64,000 nt of DNA from an uncultured Rhodocyclaceae bacterium (GTDB lineage: Bacteria; Pseudomonadota; Gammaproteobacteria; Burkholderiales; Rhodocyclaceae). A program made the position numbers and the translations under genes. The notes below the pieces were generated by a model. The model had not been told where the DNA came from. It searched no databases and saw only the letters and a list, made by a program, of their open reading frames with translations. Within the stretch, counting starts at the first letter, position 1. Each line of letters opens with the position of its first letter. This document shows positions 15,584 through 23,701 of this stretch, piece after piece. The stretch lies in NCBI GenBank assembly GCA_934271525.1, contig CAKQRL010000003.1:86963-150962 (forward strand), written 5' to 3'.

Positions 15584-17105
15584 AAATCGCCAAAACATTC
15601 TCATCGGCTTTTTAATTTTTTTAATTGCCCTTTTTTACAACGCTTTTTTGTTGGGTTGGGATTCTTTGAATCCACAGAGTTTGTGGCTGGTTTCTGGCGG
15701 CGACCCATCTTGGCATTATTTGGGCGGTGCGTTTTTCTTAAATGAACCTTGGCATTGGCCGCCCGGAGTAATTGAAACCCAAAATATCACTGCCCGCACC
15801 AGTGTTGGTTTAACTGATTCTATACCGCTCGCAGTCTTTGTTCTCAAACTCTTTGCCGGAATCGGGGGGGGGGGGGGGCAATATTTTGGTTGCTGGCATT
15901 TGTTGAGTTTATTTTTAATGGGCGTATTCGGCATTTTGTGGGCGCGGCAATGGACACAATCACTTGCTTTGCAACTCTTGGTCGCCGCTTTTTTAATAGC
16001 ATCGCCTTTAATTTTAATGCGCTTAACCGGGCACGCCGCACTCACGGCGCAGTGGTTGGTGGTCGGTGCTATGTGGTTTTATCAAAAACCTTGGCGGTTA
16101 TTACACTGGGCGGCATTGGTTGCCATTGCCGCTTTAATTCATCCTTATTTATTGGCAATGGTTTTGGGCATTGCCTTATGCAAAGCCATTTACGTTAAAA
16201 AAATCATCCCCGCCCTGCCCTTGATTTTGCTTGCCGCGTGTTTAACCTATTTGGCGGGTTATTTTGAAGGCACTTCCATTGCCGCAGAAGGTTTTGGCTA
16301 CAACCGCGCGCGATTGTTTTCATTTTTTGTGCCGTGGTTGCATGAAAATTCGCTCTTTGCAGGTTTGGGCGTTTTTGCCTTGGCGGGTGTTTTGTTGGTC
16401 TCGCGTTTTTTTTACAAAAACAAAATTCAGTTTTTTTCCAAAAAAACCAGAGGTTTGGGCATGTGTGTTTTTGTGATGGTTGCATTTAGCATTTTTACCT
16501 ACCACGCCGCTGCCATTTGGCCTATTGGCGTTTTGGGCAAAATGTTCCGCGCCAATGTGCGCTTTGGTTGGCCGTTGGTTTATCTCTTCACGCTTTTTGT
16601 GCTGGCAGGCGTTATTCAAACCTTTCCCAAAAAAATTGCCATTGTTTTGTTGAGCGTGGCGCTCTTTTGGCAAATTTCGCCTTTTCATCCGTTTGCAGAT
16701 ATTTACGGGCAATTCCGCACTTTAACGCAATCGCGCAAAAAAACACCGATGCCAACCTTTGCGGAATTAAATATTTTTACCCAAAATGCTGACACTTTGA
16801 TGATTGTAACGCGCCAACAATCTTATGGCGAAAGCGTGCCTTTTGCGCGTTATGCAGCCAATCACCGCCTAAAAACAAATTTTGTTTGGGATGCGCGAAC
16901 AGATGAAATCAGCGCCCAGCAATTCCAAAAAGAATTGTGGCAAGCATTACAAAACGGCCAGCGCGCACCGCAAACCTTTTATGTTTTTTTAAGCGATTAT
17001 TCGGCGGATTTTTTAAAAGAAAATCTACCGCTTGAACTCGCCAACGCTTTAATTTTCTTTGAAAACTACGCCGTTTTGCCTGCAAAAAACGATTTTCCAC
17101 GGTAA
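15579..17105 (+). CDS. Phase-variable polytopic membrane protein (DUF6311/GT-C-like), in frame
   Basis: A 508-residue integral membrane protein with about ten hydrophobic segments. After the first helix it has GGDPSWHYLGGAFF and WHWPPG, a loop like that of DUF6311 membrane proteins linked to surface glycan modification; the family call is tentative. A run of 15 G (15864-15878) lies at about residues 96-100 (GIGGGGGQYF). The frame is open through it, so the gene is ON as sequenced, and loss or gain of one G would stop it. The start is the repeat GTG at 15579 and the stop TAA (17103-17105) is from core 17096-17107, giving the C-terminus NDFPR. Confidence 0.75.
   Translation: MENRQNILIGFLIFLIALFYNAFLLGWDSLNPQSLWLVSGGDPSWHYLGGAFFLNEPWHWPPGVIETQNITARTSVGLTDSIPLAVFVLKLFAGIGGGGGQYFGCWHLLSLFLMGVFGILWARQWTQSLALQLLVAAFLIASPLILMRLTGHAALTAQWLVVGAMWFYQKPWRLLHWAALVAIAALIHPYLLAMVLGIALCKAIYVKKIIPALPLILLAACLTYLAGYFEGTSIAAEGFGYNRARLFSFFVPWLHENSLFAGLGVFALAGVLLVSRFFYKNKIQFFSKKTRGLGMCVFVMVAFSIFTYHAAAIWPIGVLGKMFRANVRFGWPLVYLFTLFVLAGVIQTFPKKIAIVLLSVALFWQISPFHPFADIYGQFRTLTQSRKKTPMPTFAELNIFTQNADTLMIVTRQQSYGESVPFARYAANHRLKTNFVWDARTDEISAQQFQKELWQALQNGQRAPQTFYVFLSDYSADFLKENLPLELANALIFFENYAVLPAKNDFPR
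15864..15878 (+). repeat. Poly-G tract of 15
   Basis: G15 inside the coding region of the 15579 gene. Such a long run is prone to slipped-strand change and is the classic form of a contingency locus. The current length keeps the frame open. Confidence 0.95.
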
Positions 17106-17135
17106 ACACCAATTTTTTTTGGCGTTTACCGTGGA
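17096..17135. repeat. Short full repeat element
   Basis: Cores at 17096-17107 and 17124-17135, starts only 28 bp apart, with an AATTTTTTTT centre. The left core gives the TAA of the 15579 gene. The right core is followed by TTTT, so on plus it can act as a terminator between convergent genes. Confidence 0.93.
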
Positions 17136-17143
17136 TTTTGGTG

Positions 17144-19594
17144 TTATTCGTTTTTGCCGTTGGTTTCAATCATCACAAGCGGGGAATCGGTGGCGTTGTT
17201 GGGTTGCGGTTTGCGGCGGGGACGACCGAGTCGCTTTTTGGGCGGCGTTGTTTCTGTTGGTGTTTCTATTTTTTCCGTGTTGACCATCACCAAACCCGAT
17301 TCGCTCAACAACACATCCAAAGCCATCATCGGCGCTTGCGCTTTTTCAACTTTTGGCAATTCGGCAATCACCGATTTTGGTAATTCGGTTTTTTCAAAAT
17401 TTGCCAATTCCGCTTTTTCAACTTTTGGCGATTCGGTTTTTAAGGAATCAAAAGTTTGGGGCGGTGCTTCAAACATTTTAAAAAGCGGTTCGGGCAACAA
17501 AGGCTCAGCGGGTTTGGTTTTTTTTGCCGATTTTTCAATTTTTTCAAGCGCAATTTTTTGATTATCCACGCTCGGTTGTTCAAGCGTTGGAATCACCACA
17601 ACCACGGCATCGTTGTTTTCAGCAACAACAGTGTTGCTAGGCGTGGCGTTAGTTGCCGCATCGTTTTCACGTTTTTGGCGTGGTTTTTTGTTGCGCGGTT
17701 TTTTTTCCGCTGGCAGTGGTGTTTGGGGTTTGGAGGTTGATTCTTTGGTTGTTGCCGCGCTTGGTGTTTTTGTGCGGCGCTTATTTTCAGCGCGCTCGCC
17801 GCGTTCATGTCTTTCGGCTTTTTCAAGTTTTTCAAGCTTGTCAGCTTTTTCAGCTTTTTCAACTCTCAATGCTTTTTTGCGGTTATCGTTTTTTGGACGT
17901 TGACGACTCGGTTTTGCCTTCACTGTGCTTTGGTTAATCGGGCTACTTGAACTAGAAAACCACGACAAAATACGCGTCAACAAACCATTTTCCGCCTTTT
18001 TCACAATCGGGGCAGGTTCGCGCGGAACAATTTGAATCACTGCCTTTTGGCGCGGCGCGGTTTTTTCAAAAGACAAAGCGGGCGCCATTTCTTCTGGAAT
18101 TTCCACGCGTTCAAAGGTTGCAGAATCGGGCAAATCGTCATCCAAACGGCGGCGAATAACACGATGCGCGGCGGTATCCAAATGGGCATTGGGAATAATC
18201 ACCACGTGAACATTGTGGCGCCGTTCAATTTCTTGCACTTCAAAGCGTTTTTCGTTAAGTAAAAAAGTAGCCACATCCACAGCAACTTGCACTTCCACCG
18301 TGCTTGTTTGTTCTTTAATGGCTTCTTCTTCCAACACACGCAACATATGCAATGCCGAAGATTTGGTGGAGCGAATATTCCCCGTTCCGCCGCATTTGGC
18401 ACAAGTGGAATAACTGCTTTCTACCAATGCCGGACGCAATCTTTGGCGCGACAATTCCAACAAGCCAAAACGGCTAATTTTGCCCATTTGCACGCGCGCG
18501 CGGTCAAACTTCAAGGATTCGCGCAAAATTTGTTCTACTTCACGTTGGTGCTTTGGCGATTCCATATCAATAAAATCAATCACCACCAAACCGCCCAAAT
18601 CGCGCAGGCGCAACTGGCGCGCCAATTCTTCTGCGGCTTCCCAATTGGTTTGAAAAGCCGTGTCTTCAATATCCGCACCTTTGGTGGAGCGCCCAGAATT
18701 CACATCCACCGCCACCAACGCTTCGGTGTGGTCAATCACAATAGCGCCGCCCGATGGCAAATCCACTTGGCGCGAAAAAGCGCTTTCAATTTGTCCTTCT
18801 ATTTGAAAACGCGAAAAAAGCGGCACATCATCAGTATAACGTTTAACCAAACCCACATTGTTGGGCATCACCGTTGCCATAAACGATTGCGCTTGTTGGA
18901 AAATATCATCGGTGTCAATCAAAATTTCGCCAATATCGGGTTGAAAATAATCGCGAATGGCGCGAATGACCAAACTGCTTTCCAAATAAATTAAAAACGC
19001 ACCTTTTTGCGCATTGCCCGCACTTTCAATGGCGCTCCAAAGTTGGAGAAGGTATTTTAAATCCCATTCTAATTCTTCTAATTGTCTGCCGATGGCGGCG
19101 GTGCGGGCAATAATGCTCATTCCTTGTGGCGTTTGTAAAGAATCCAACATTGTGCGCAATTCTTGGCGCTCTTGCCCGTCAATGCGGCGCGAGACGCCGC
19201 CGCCTCTGGGATTATTCGGCATCAAAACCAAATAACGCCCTGCCAAAGAAATATAAGTAGTCAAAGCCGCGCCTTTGTTGCCGCGCTCGTCTTTTTCCAC
19301 TTGAACAATCAATTCTTGCCCCACTTCCAAAACGTCCGCCACTTTGGCTTTGGGGTCTTTCAAATAGGATTTGGCAATTTCTTTAAAAGGCAAAAATCCG
19401 TGGCGCTCCACGCCATAATCCACAAAACACGCTTCCAAAGAAGGTTCAATGCGGGTGACCACGCCTTTGTAAATGTTGCTTTTGCGTTGCTCTTTGGTGG
19501 AAGATTCAATGTCCAAATCAATTAAATTTTGACCATCCACAATCGCCACGCGCAATTCTTCGGCTTGCGTGGCGTTAAATAACATGCGTTTCAT
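17144..19594 (-). CDS. rne: Ribonuclease E
   Basis: Endoribonuclease that starts mRNA decay and processes rRNA and tRNA, and scaffolds the degradosome at the inner membrane. It is 816 residues from ATG 19594, which follows GGAG; a GTG six bases upstream overlaps that site and is unlikely. The N-terminal half has the start KRMLFNATQAEELRVAIVDG, an S1 domain (about 37-120), the 5' sensor and DNase-like parts with RSTKGADIEDTAFQTN and GGLVVIDFIDM, and the zinc link CAKCGGTG (about 400). The C-terminal 300 residues are low complexity with KAEKADKLEKLEKAERHERG-type repeats and Arg-rich stretches for RNA and partner binding. Confidence 0.94.
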   Translation of the reverse strand: MKRMLFNATQAEELRVAIVDGQNLIDLDIESSTKEQRKSNIYKGVVTRIEPSLEACFVDYGVERHGFLPFKEIAKSYLKDPKAKVADVLEVGQELIVQVEKDERGNKGAALTTYISLAGRYLVLMPNNPRGGGVSRRIDGQERQELRTMLDSLQTPQGMSIIARTAAIGRQLEELEWDLKYLLQLWSAIESAGNAQKGAFLIYLESSLVIRAIRDYFQPDIGEILIDTDDIFQQAQSFMATVMPNNVGLVKRYTDDVPLFSRFQIEGQIESAFSRQVDLPSGGAIVIDHTEALVAVDVNSGRSTKGADIEDTAFQTNWEAAEELARQLRLRDLGGLVVIDFIDMESPKHQREVEQILRESLKFDRARVQMGKISRFGLLELSRQRLRPALVESSYSTCAKCGGTGNIRSTKSSALHMLRVLEEEAIKEQTSTVEVQVAVDVATFLLNEKRFEVQEIERRHNVHVVIIPNAHLDTAAHRVIRRRLDDDLPDSATFERVEIPEEMAPALSFEKTAPRQKAVIQIVPREPAPIVKKAENGLLTRILSWFSSSSSPINQSTVKAKPSRQRPKNDNRKKALRVEKAEKADKLEKLEKAERHERGERAENKRRTKTPSAATTKESTSKPQTPLPAEKKPRNKKPRQKRENDAATNATPSNTVVAENNDAVVVVIPTLEQPSVDNQKIALEKIEKSAKKTKPAEPLLPEPLFKMFEAPPQTFDSLKTESPKVEKAELANFEKTELPKSVIAELPKVEKAQAPMMALDVLLSESGLVMVNTEKIETPTETTPPKKRLGRPRRKPQPNNATDSPLVMIETNGKNE

Positions 19595-19687
19595 TGGCAC
19601 TCCAAAAAGGTTGTGCGCGTAAAAAACGTATTTTTATAATTGCACTCAAAGGCGGCGGTTATTTTTTGTTAGTGTGCGCCACCCGAA

Positions 19688-19709
19688 AAAATCCTGTTAA
19701 AAATCCTGT
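19688..19709 (+). repeat. Short direct repeat AAAATCCTGT
   Basis: AAAATCCTGT occurs at 19688-19697 and again at 19700-19709, a 12-base period, upstream of rne. It could be a regulator site or chance. Confidence 0.45.
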
Positions 19710-19800
19710 ATTTACGCGCGAAAATTATTCTTTTAGCGTTTTTTCTTACGTTGCGCTTTGGTCTTATACGTGTAAAGAAAGGCGCAATTATATTCAAAAA

Positions 19801-19850
19801 TCCACGGTCAACGCCAAATTTTTTTAAAATTTTTTTGCGTTGACCGTGGA
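19801..19850. repeat. Full palindromic repeat element
   Basis: Cores at 19801-19812 and 19839-19850, 38 bp apart, T7-A4-T7 centre. It lies between divergent rne and msbA, where a terminator has no evident use. Confidence 0.95.
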
Positions 19851-19862
19851 AAAAACGCCAAA

Positions 19863-21635
19863 ATGTTTTTTTTGCTTTTTCATTCAAAAAAAATGACCAG
19901 CACCCAACTTTACGCGCGCTTATTAACCTACGTTCGCCCTTATTGGAAAGCCTTTGTTGCCGCTTTAATAGCAATGGCTGGCTCTTCTTTAATGGAGCCG
20001 ATTTTTCCTGCAATGATGAAATTTTTGTTAGACGAAGGTTTTTCTAAAACCGCCGCACCTTGGGATTGGTTGTTTTATCCCGCGGTGATTATGGCGATTT
20101 TTTTGGCGCGCGCCGTTTTTGGTTTTGTTGGTGATTACGCAATGAGTTGGGTTTCCAACAATGTGATTAGCGAATTGCGCACCGCAATGTTTGCCAAAAT
20201 GGTCAAACTGCCCACACGTTATTATGCCGACAACATTTCCGGGCGCTTGATTTCGCGCATCATTTACGATGTTACCAATGTGGCAGGCGCTGCCAGCAAT
20301 GCTTTGACCGCTTTAATCAAAGATGCCATTTCCGTTTTGGGTTTAATGGCGTGGTTGCTTTATTTGAATTGGCAATTAACACTCATCACCTTAACCGTGG
20401 TGCCGTTTATCGCTTTGGTGGTGCGGCTTTTTGGCAAACGTTTGCGCCGCGTTTTTGAAGGTCAACAAGAATCCATGGGCGAACTCACACAAGTTTTGCA
20501 AGAATCCATTGAAGCGCACAAAGTGGTGAAAATTTTTGGTGGTCAAGCTTTTGAATCGGCGCGTTTTCAACAATCGGTGGATATGCAAAGACGCTTGGCA
20601 ATGCGCGCCACCATTGCCGCCGCCGCACAAACGCCCATTGTGCAGTTTTTGGCGGCTTGCGGCATTGCCATTATTATGGGCGTGGCTTTAAAACAAGCCG
20701 GCACAACGGATGAAGCAACGGTAGGCGGTTTTGTTTCTTTTATCATCGCAATGCTGATGATTTTGGCGCCTTTAAAACGTTTGGCGGATGTTTCCGCGCC
20801 TATTCATCGCGGATTGGCTGCTTCTGAGAGTATTTTTTCTTTAATTGATGAAACGCCCGAAGAAGATGGAGGCACGCAAATTTTACAAAATGCAACGGGC
20901 GATGTGGCATTTCAAAACGTTTCTTTTTCTTATCCAGCCTCTGAAAAACCCGCTTTAAACAACATTAGTTTTCATTTAAAAAAAGGCGAAGTCTTGGCGT
21001 TGGTTGGGCCTTCTGGTTCGGGCAAAAGCACCATTGCCGCTTTGTTGGCGCGTTTTTTTAATGCGGATTCTGGCCAAATTTTAATAGACGGCAAAGCCAT
21101 TGATTCTTTTACCTTATCCAGTTTGCGCCACAACATTGCCTTGGTTAGTCAAGATGTGGTTTTGTTCAACGGCACCATTGCCGCCAACATTGCTTATGGC
21201 GAAAAAGCCAACGCTTCTTTGGAAGAAATCAAAAACGCCGCCAAAGCCGCTTATGCTTTGGAATTTATTGAAAATCTGCCGCAAGGTTTTGAAACTTTAA
21301 TTGGCGAAAACGGCGTCAAACTCTCTGGCGGGCAACGCCAACGTTTGGCAATTGCGCGCGCCTTGTTAAAAAATGCGCCCATTTTAATTTTGGATGAAGC
21401 CACTTCCGCATTGGATACCGAATCAGAACGCTATGTGCAAAAAGCTTTGGAACGTTTGATGGAAAACCGCTCCACCATTGTGATTGCGCATCGGCTTTCC
21501 ACCATTGAAAATGCCGACAGAATCATCACTTTAAACAAAGGCAAAAAAGAAGAAGAAGGCACGCATGCCGAACTTTTATCGCAAAATGGTTTGTATGCCA
21601 AACTTTACCATTTGCAACAAATGCAAGAAATTTAA
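19863..21635 (+). CDS. msbA: Lipid A export ABC transporter MsbA
   Basis: A 590-residue fused ABC transporter that flips lipid A-core across the inner membrane. The N-terminal membrane domain (about 20-320) has six helices. The nucleotide-binding domain has Walker A VGPSGSGKST (about 381-390), Q-loop SQDVVLFNGTI, signature LSGGQRQR and Walker B ILILDEATSALD, then the His switch IVIAHRLST. The block QLYARLLTYVRPYWK and the late KGKKEEEGTHAELL fit MsbA. The start is either ATG 19863 or ATG 19893 (MTSTQLYARLL); neither has a good ribosome site. lpxK is elsewhere in this window, not adjacent as in E. coli. Confidence 0.88.
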   Translation: MFFLLFHSKKMTSTQLYARLLTYVRPYWKAFVAALIAMAGSSLMEPIFPAMMKFLLDEGFSKTAAPWDWLFYPAVIMAIFLARAVFGFVGDYAMSWVSNNVISELRTAMFAKMVKLPTRYYADNISGRLISRIIYDVTNVAGAASNALTALIKDAISVLGLMAWLLYLNWQLTLITLTVVPFIALVVRLFGKRLRRVFEGQQESMGELTQVLQESIEAHKVVKIFGGQAFESARFQQSVDMQRRLAMRATIAAAAQTPIVQFLAACGIAIIMGVALKQAGTTDEATVGGFVSFIIAMLMILAPLKRLADVSAPIHRGLAASESIFSLIDETPEEDGGTQILQNATGDVAFQNVSFSYPASEKPALNNISFHLKKGEVLALVGPSGSGKSTIAALLARFFNADSGQILIDGKAIDSFTLSSLRHNIALVSQDVVLFNGTIAANIAYGEKANASLEEIKNAAKAAYALEFIENLPQGFETLIGENGVKLSGGQRQRLAIARALLKNAPILILDEATSALDTESERYVQKALERLMENRSTIVIAHRLSTIENADRIITLNKGKKEEEGTHAELLSQNGLYAKLYHLQQMQEI

Positions 21636-21647
21636 AAACCGCAAAAA

Positions 21648-21659
21648 TCCACGGTCAAC
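21648..21659 (-). repeat. Half repeat element before the glycosylase gene
   Basis: TCCACGGTCAAC on plus with T7-G-A5 centre reaching to the ATG at 21678. The partner-type core of opposite sense lies at the other end of the gene (22333-22344), so the gene is bracketed. Confidence 0.9.
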
Positions 21660-21677
21660 CTTTGATTTTTTTGAAAA

Positions 21678-22337
21678 ATGACGAGTTTTGAAATTTTAAA
21701 AAAATTAAAAAATCTCCATTTGTTAAACCAAAAACCAAGTTGGTGGTGGCCCAATGCCGGGCATTTTGAAGTCGTTGTTTCTGCCATTTTGACCCAAAAC
21801 ACGCGTTGGCAAAATGTGGAATTGGCGTTGAAAAATCTTCAAAATGCGCAAATTTTAAGCACCAATTCCGATGCCGCACTTTTAAAACTTGCCCGCCAAA
21901 AATCCATTGAAGTTGAAATTCAACCCAGCGGTTTTTTTCGGCAAAAATCAAAGCGTTTGATTCTTTTGGCCCAAAACATTGTGCGCGATTTTGGCACTTT
22001 TGAAAATTTTCAAAACAATGTTTCGCGCCAATGGTTGCTCAACCAACAAGGCATTGGCTTTGAAACCGCCGATGCCATTTTGAATTTTGCGTGTTTGAAG
22101 GCGGTTTTTGTTAGCGACTCTTATACGCTCAAATTTTTAAAACGCTTACAAATTCCCGTTCAAAATTATGCCGATTGCGTGGCTTTTTTAAGCGATTTAA
22201 ACGATTCCGATTTAAAAAAAATCTACCCGCCCAATTATTCCAAAGCGCAAATTTTGGCGCGCTACCACGGCAAAATTGTGGAATTCTCTAAATTAAAATT
22301 AGCCAACGATGAATTTTTGAAAATTTTTGCGCGTTGA
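21678..22337 (+). CDS. Endonuclease III-like DNA glycosylase (MagIII-type)
   Basis: A 219-residue HhH-GPD protein. The N-terminus SWWWPNAGHFEVVVSAILTQ and the helix-hairpin-helix region LLNQQGIGFETADAILNFA, followed by VFVSDSYTLKFLKRL with the catalytic Asp, resemble the 3-methyladenine glycosylase MagIII of Helicobacter rather than true Nth. The four-Cys iron-sulfur loop of Nth is missing at the C-terminus. It would remove alkylated bases. The stop is the TGA of repeat core 22333-22344 (KIFAR*), and the repeat at 21648 borders its start. It may co-transcribe with msbA. Confidence 0.7.
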   Translation: MTSFEILKKLKNLHLLNQKPSWWWPNAGHFEVVVSAILTQNTRWQNVELALKNLQNAQILSTNSDAALLKLARQKSIEVEIQPSGFFRQKSKRLILLAQNIVRDFGTFENFQNNVSRQWLLNQQGIGFETADAILNFACLKAVFVSDSYTLKFLKRLQIPVQNYADCVAFLSDLNDSDLKKIYPPNYSKAQILARYHGKIVEFSKLKLANDEFLKIFAR

Positions 22338-22344
22338 CCGTGGA
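22333..22344 (+). repeat. Half repeat element, supplies a stop codon
   Basis: GTTGACCGTGGA whose TGA (22335-22337) ends the glycosylase gene. It is followed by T7. Confidence 0.92.
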
Positions 22345-22383
22345 TTTTTTTAAAATAGCTTGTTTTTAAAAAAAGGAACAAAA

Positions 22384-23112
22384 ATGGCTGGACATTCCAA
22401 ATGGGCAAACATTCAACACCGCAAAGGTAGACAAGACGAAAAACGCGGCGCGGCATTTTCTAAAATTGCCAAAGAAATCACGGTGGCTGCCAAAATGGCT
22501 GGGGGCGATGTGGCGTTTAATCCGCGGCTACGCGTTGCGGTGGAAAAAGCCAAAGCCATCAATATGCCCAAGGACAAAATTGACAACGCCATCAAAAAAG
22601 GCACGGGCGAATTGGCTGGCGTGGAATATGTGGAAATTCGTTATGAAGGTTACGGCACAAACGGCGCGGCTGTGATTGTGGATTGTTTAACCGATAACAA
22701 AACGCGCACCGTTGCCGATGTGCGCCACGCTTTTACCAAACACGGCGGCAATTTGGGCACCGAAGGTTCGGTTGCTTTTCAATTTACGCATTGCGGGCAG
22801 TTGTTTTTTTCGCCCCAAACCAATGCGGACGCTTTAATGGAAGCGGCAATTGATGCTGGCGCAGACGATGTTTTAATAGATGAAGAAGACCATTCTATTG
22901 AAGTCATCACATCACCTGCCGATTTTTTCAAAGTGAAAGATGCTTTGGCACAAAAAGGTTTTGAAGCCGCAGAATCGGCAATCACAATGAAAGCGCAAAA
23001 CGAGACGTTTTTTTCAGGCGAAGAAGCGCTCAAAATGCAAAAATTATTGGATGCCTTGGAAAGTTTGGACGATGTGCAAGAAATTTACACCACCGCCGTT
23101 TTTGACGAATAG
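22384..23112 (+). CDS. yebC: YebC/PmpR-type transcription-translation regulator
   Basis: A 242-residue YebC/TACO1 family protein. The hallmark N-terminus MAGHSKWANIQHRKG is set by ATG 22384 with AAGGA upstream. Internal blocks NPRLRVAVEKAKAINMPKD and YEGYGTNGAAVIVDCLTDN are typical. Relatives relieve ribosome stalling at proline stretches or act as DNA-binding regulators. It stands two bases ahead of ruvC, a conserved yebC-ruvC pairing. Confidence 0.95.
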   Translation: MAGHSKWANIQHRKGRQDEKRGAAFSKIAKEITVAAKMAGGDVAFNPRLRVAVEKAKAINMPKDKIDNAIKKGTGELAGVEYVEIRYEGYGTNGAAVIVDCLTDNKTRTVADVRHAFTKHGGNLGTEGSVAFQFTHCGQLFFSPQTNADALMEAAIDAGADDVLIDEEDHSIEVITSPADFFKVKDALAQKGFEAAESAITMKAQNETFFSGEEALKMQKLLDALESLDDVQEIYTTAVFDE

Positions 23113-23114
23113 CG

Positions 23115-23645
23115 ATGCGCATTTTGGGCATTGACCCCGGACTTTGCCAAACCGGTTTTGGCGTGATTGATGAACAAGCCAACCAGTTGCATTATGTGGC
23201 AAGTGGAATCATCAAAACCAATGGCAATGCGCATTTGCCTAGTCGCCTTTGCACCATTTTTCAAAATATCCATGAAATTATTCAACTTTACCAACCCGAA
23301 GAATCGGCAATAGAAAAAGTGTTTGTGAATGTTAATCCACAATCCACACTTTTGTTGGGACAAGCGCGCGGCGCGGCTTTGGCGGCATTGACCACAAAAA
23401 ATTTAAAAGTGGCGGAATACACGGCTTTGCAAATCAAAAAAAGCGTGGTGGGCAATGGCAAAGCGGCAAAATACCAAGTGGCAAAAATGGTGGAAGAATT
23501 GCTCCGTTTGAATCAAACGCCCAAAGCCGATGCCGCGGACGCTTTGGCTTGCGCCATTTGCCACGCGCATTTTGCCGGTTTGGGCAATGCGCGTTTTTAT
23601 GGTTTAAAAATCAAAAAAGGCCGATTTGTTTCCGCCCCAGAATGA
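23115..23645 (+). CDS. ruvC: Crossover junction endodeoxyribonuclease RuvC
   Basis: Resolves Holliday junctions with RuvAB. It is 176 residues. Acidic catalytic residues are all in place: D7 in GIDPGL, E67 in SAIEKVFVN, D139 and D142 in KADAADALA. ATG 23115 is two bases after yebC. No ruvA or ruvB follows; a full repeat element starts six bases after the stop. This splitting of ruvC from ruvAB is common in betaproteobacteria only in part, so the AB genes must be elsewhere. Confidence 0.95.
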   Translation: MRILGIDPGLCQTGFGVIDEQANQLHYVASGIIKTNGNAHLPSRLCTIFQNIHEIIQLYQPEESAIEKVFVNVNPQSTLLLGQARGAALAALTTKNLKVAEYTALQIKKSVVGNGKAAKYQVAKMVEELLRLNQTPKADAADALACAICHAHFAGLGNARFYGLKIKKGRFVSAPE

Positions 23646-23650
23646 AAAAA

Positions 23651-23701
23651 ACCACGGTGAACACTTTATTTTTTTGAAAAAAATTGTTCGTTTACCGTGG
23701 A
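23651..23701. repeat. Full palindromic repeat element
   Basis: Variant left core ACCACGGTGAAC (23651-23662) and right core GTTTACCGTGGA (23690-23701), 39 bp apart, T7-G-A7 centre. The right core gives the TAA of the phase-variable gene on the minus strand (23692-23694). Confidence 0.92.

Larger units (their letters stand above)
19595..19862. other. Divergent region between rne and msbA
   Basis: About 270 bases that should hold the rne leader and both promoters. A TATAAT hexamer is on plus at 19635-19640, there is a 12-bp direct repeat at 19688-19709, and a full repeat element at 19801-19850. I cannot assign the promoters. In E. coli the rne leader mediates autoregulation; no matching structure is evident by eye. 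Confidence 0.5.

Noticed and set aside
17560..17900. Lys/Glu repeat region of rne as a DNA satellite
   Set aside because: The repeat is at protein level and typical of RNase E tails; the DNA is not a clean tandem repeat.
18287..18994. Long plus-strand open frame of 235 codons
   Set aside because: It lies antisense to rne, has no ribosome site and no recognisable domain; it is a shadow of the rne codons.
19801..19850. Repeat elements explained simply as Rho-independent terminators
   Set aside because: Some have a T-run after the stem (17135, 56797), but many are followed by AAAA on the strand that needs stopping, one lies between divergent rne and msbA, and several are inside coding regions. 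Termination may be a side role.
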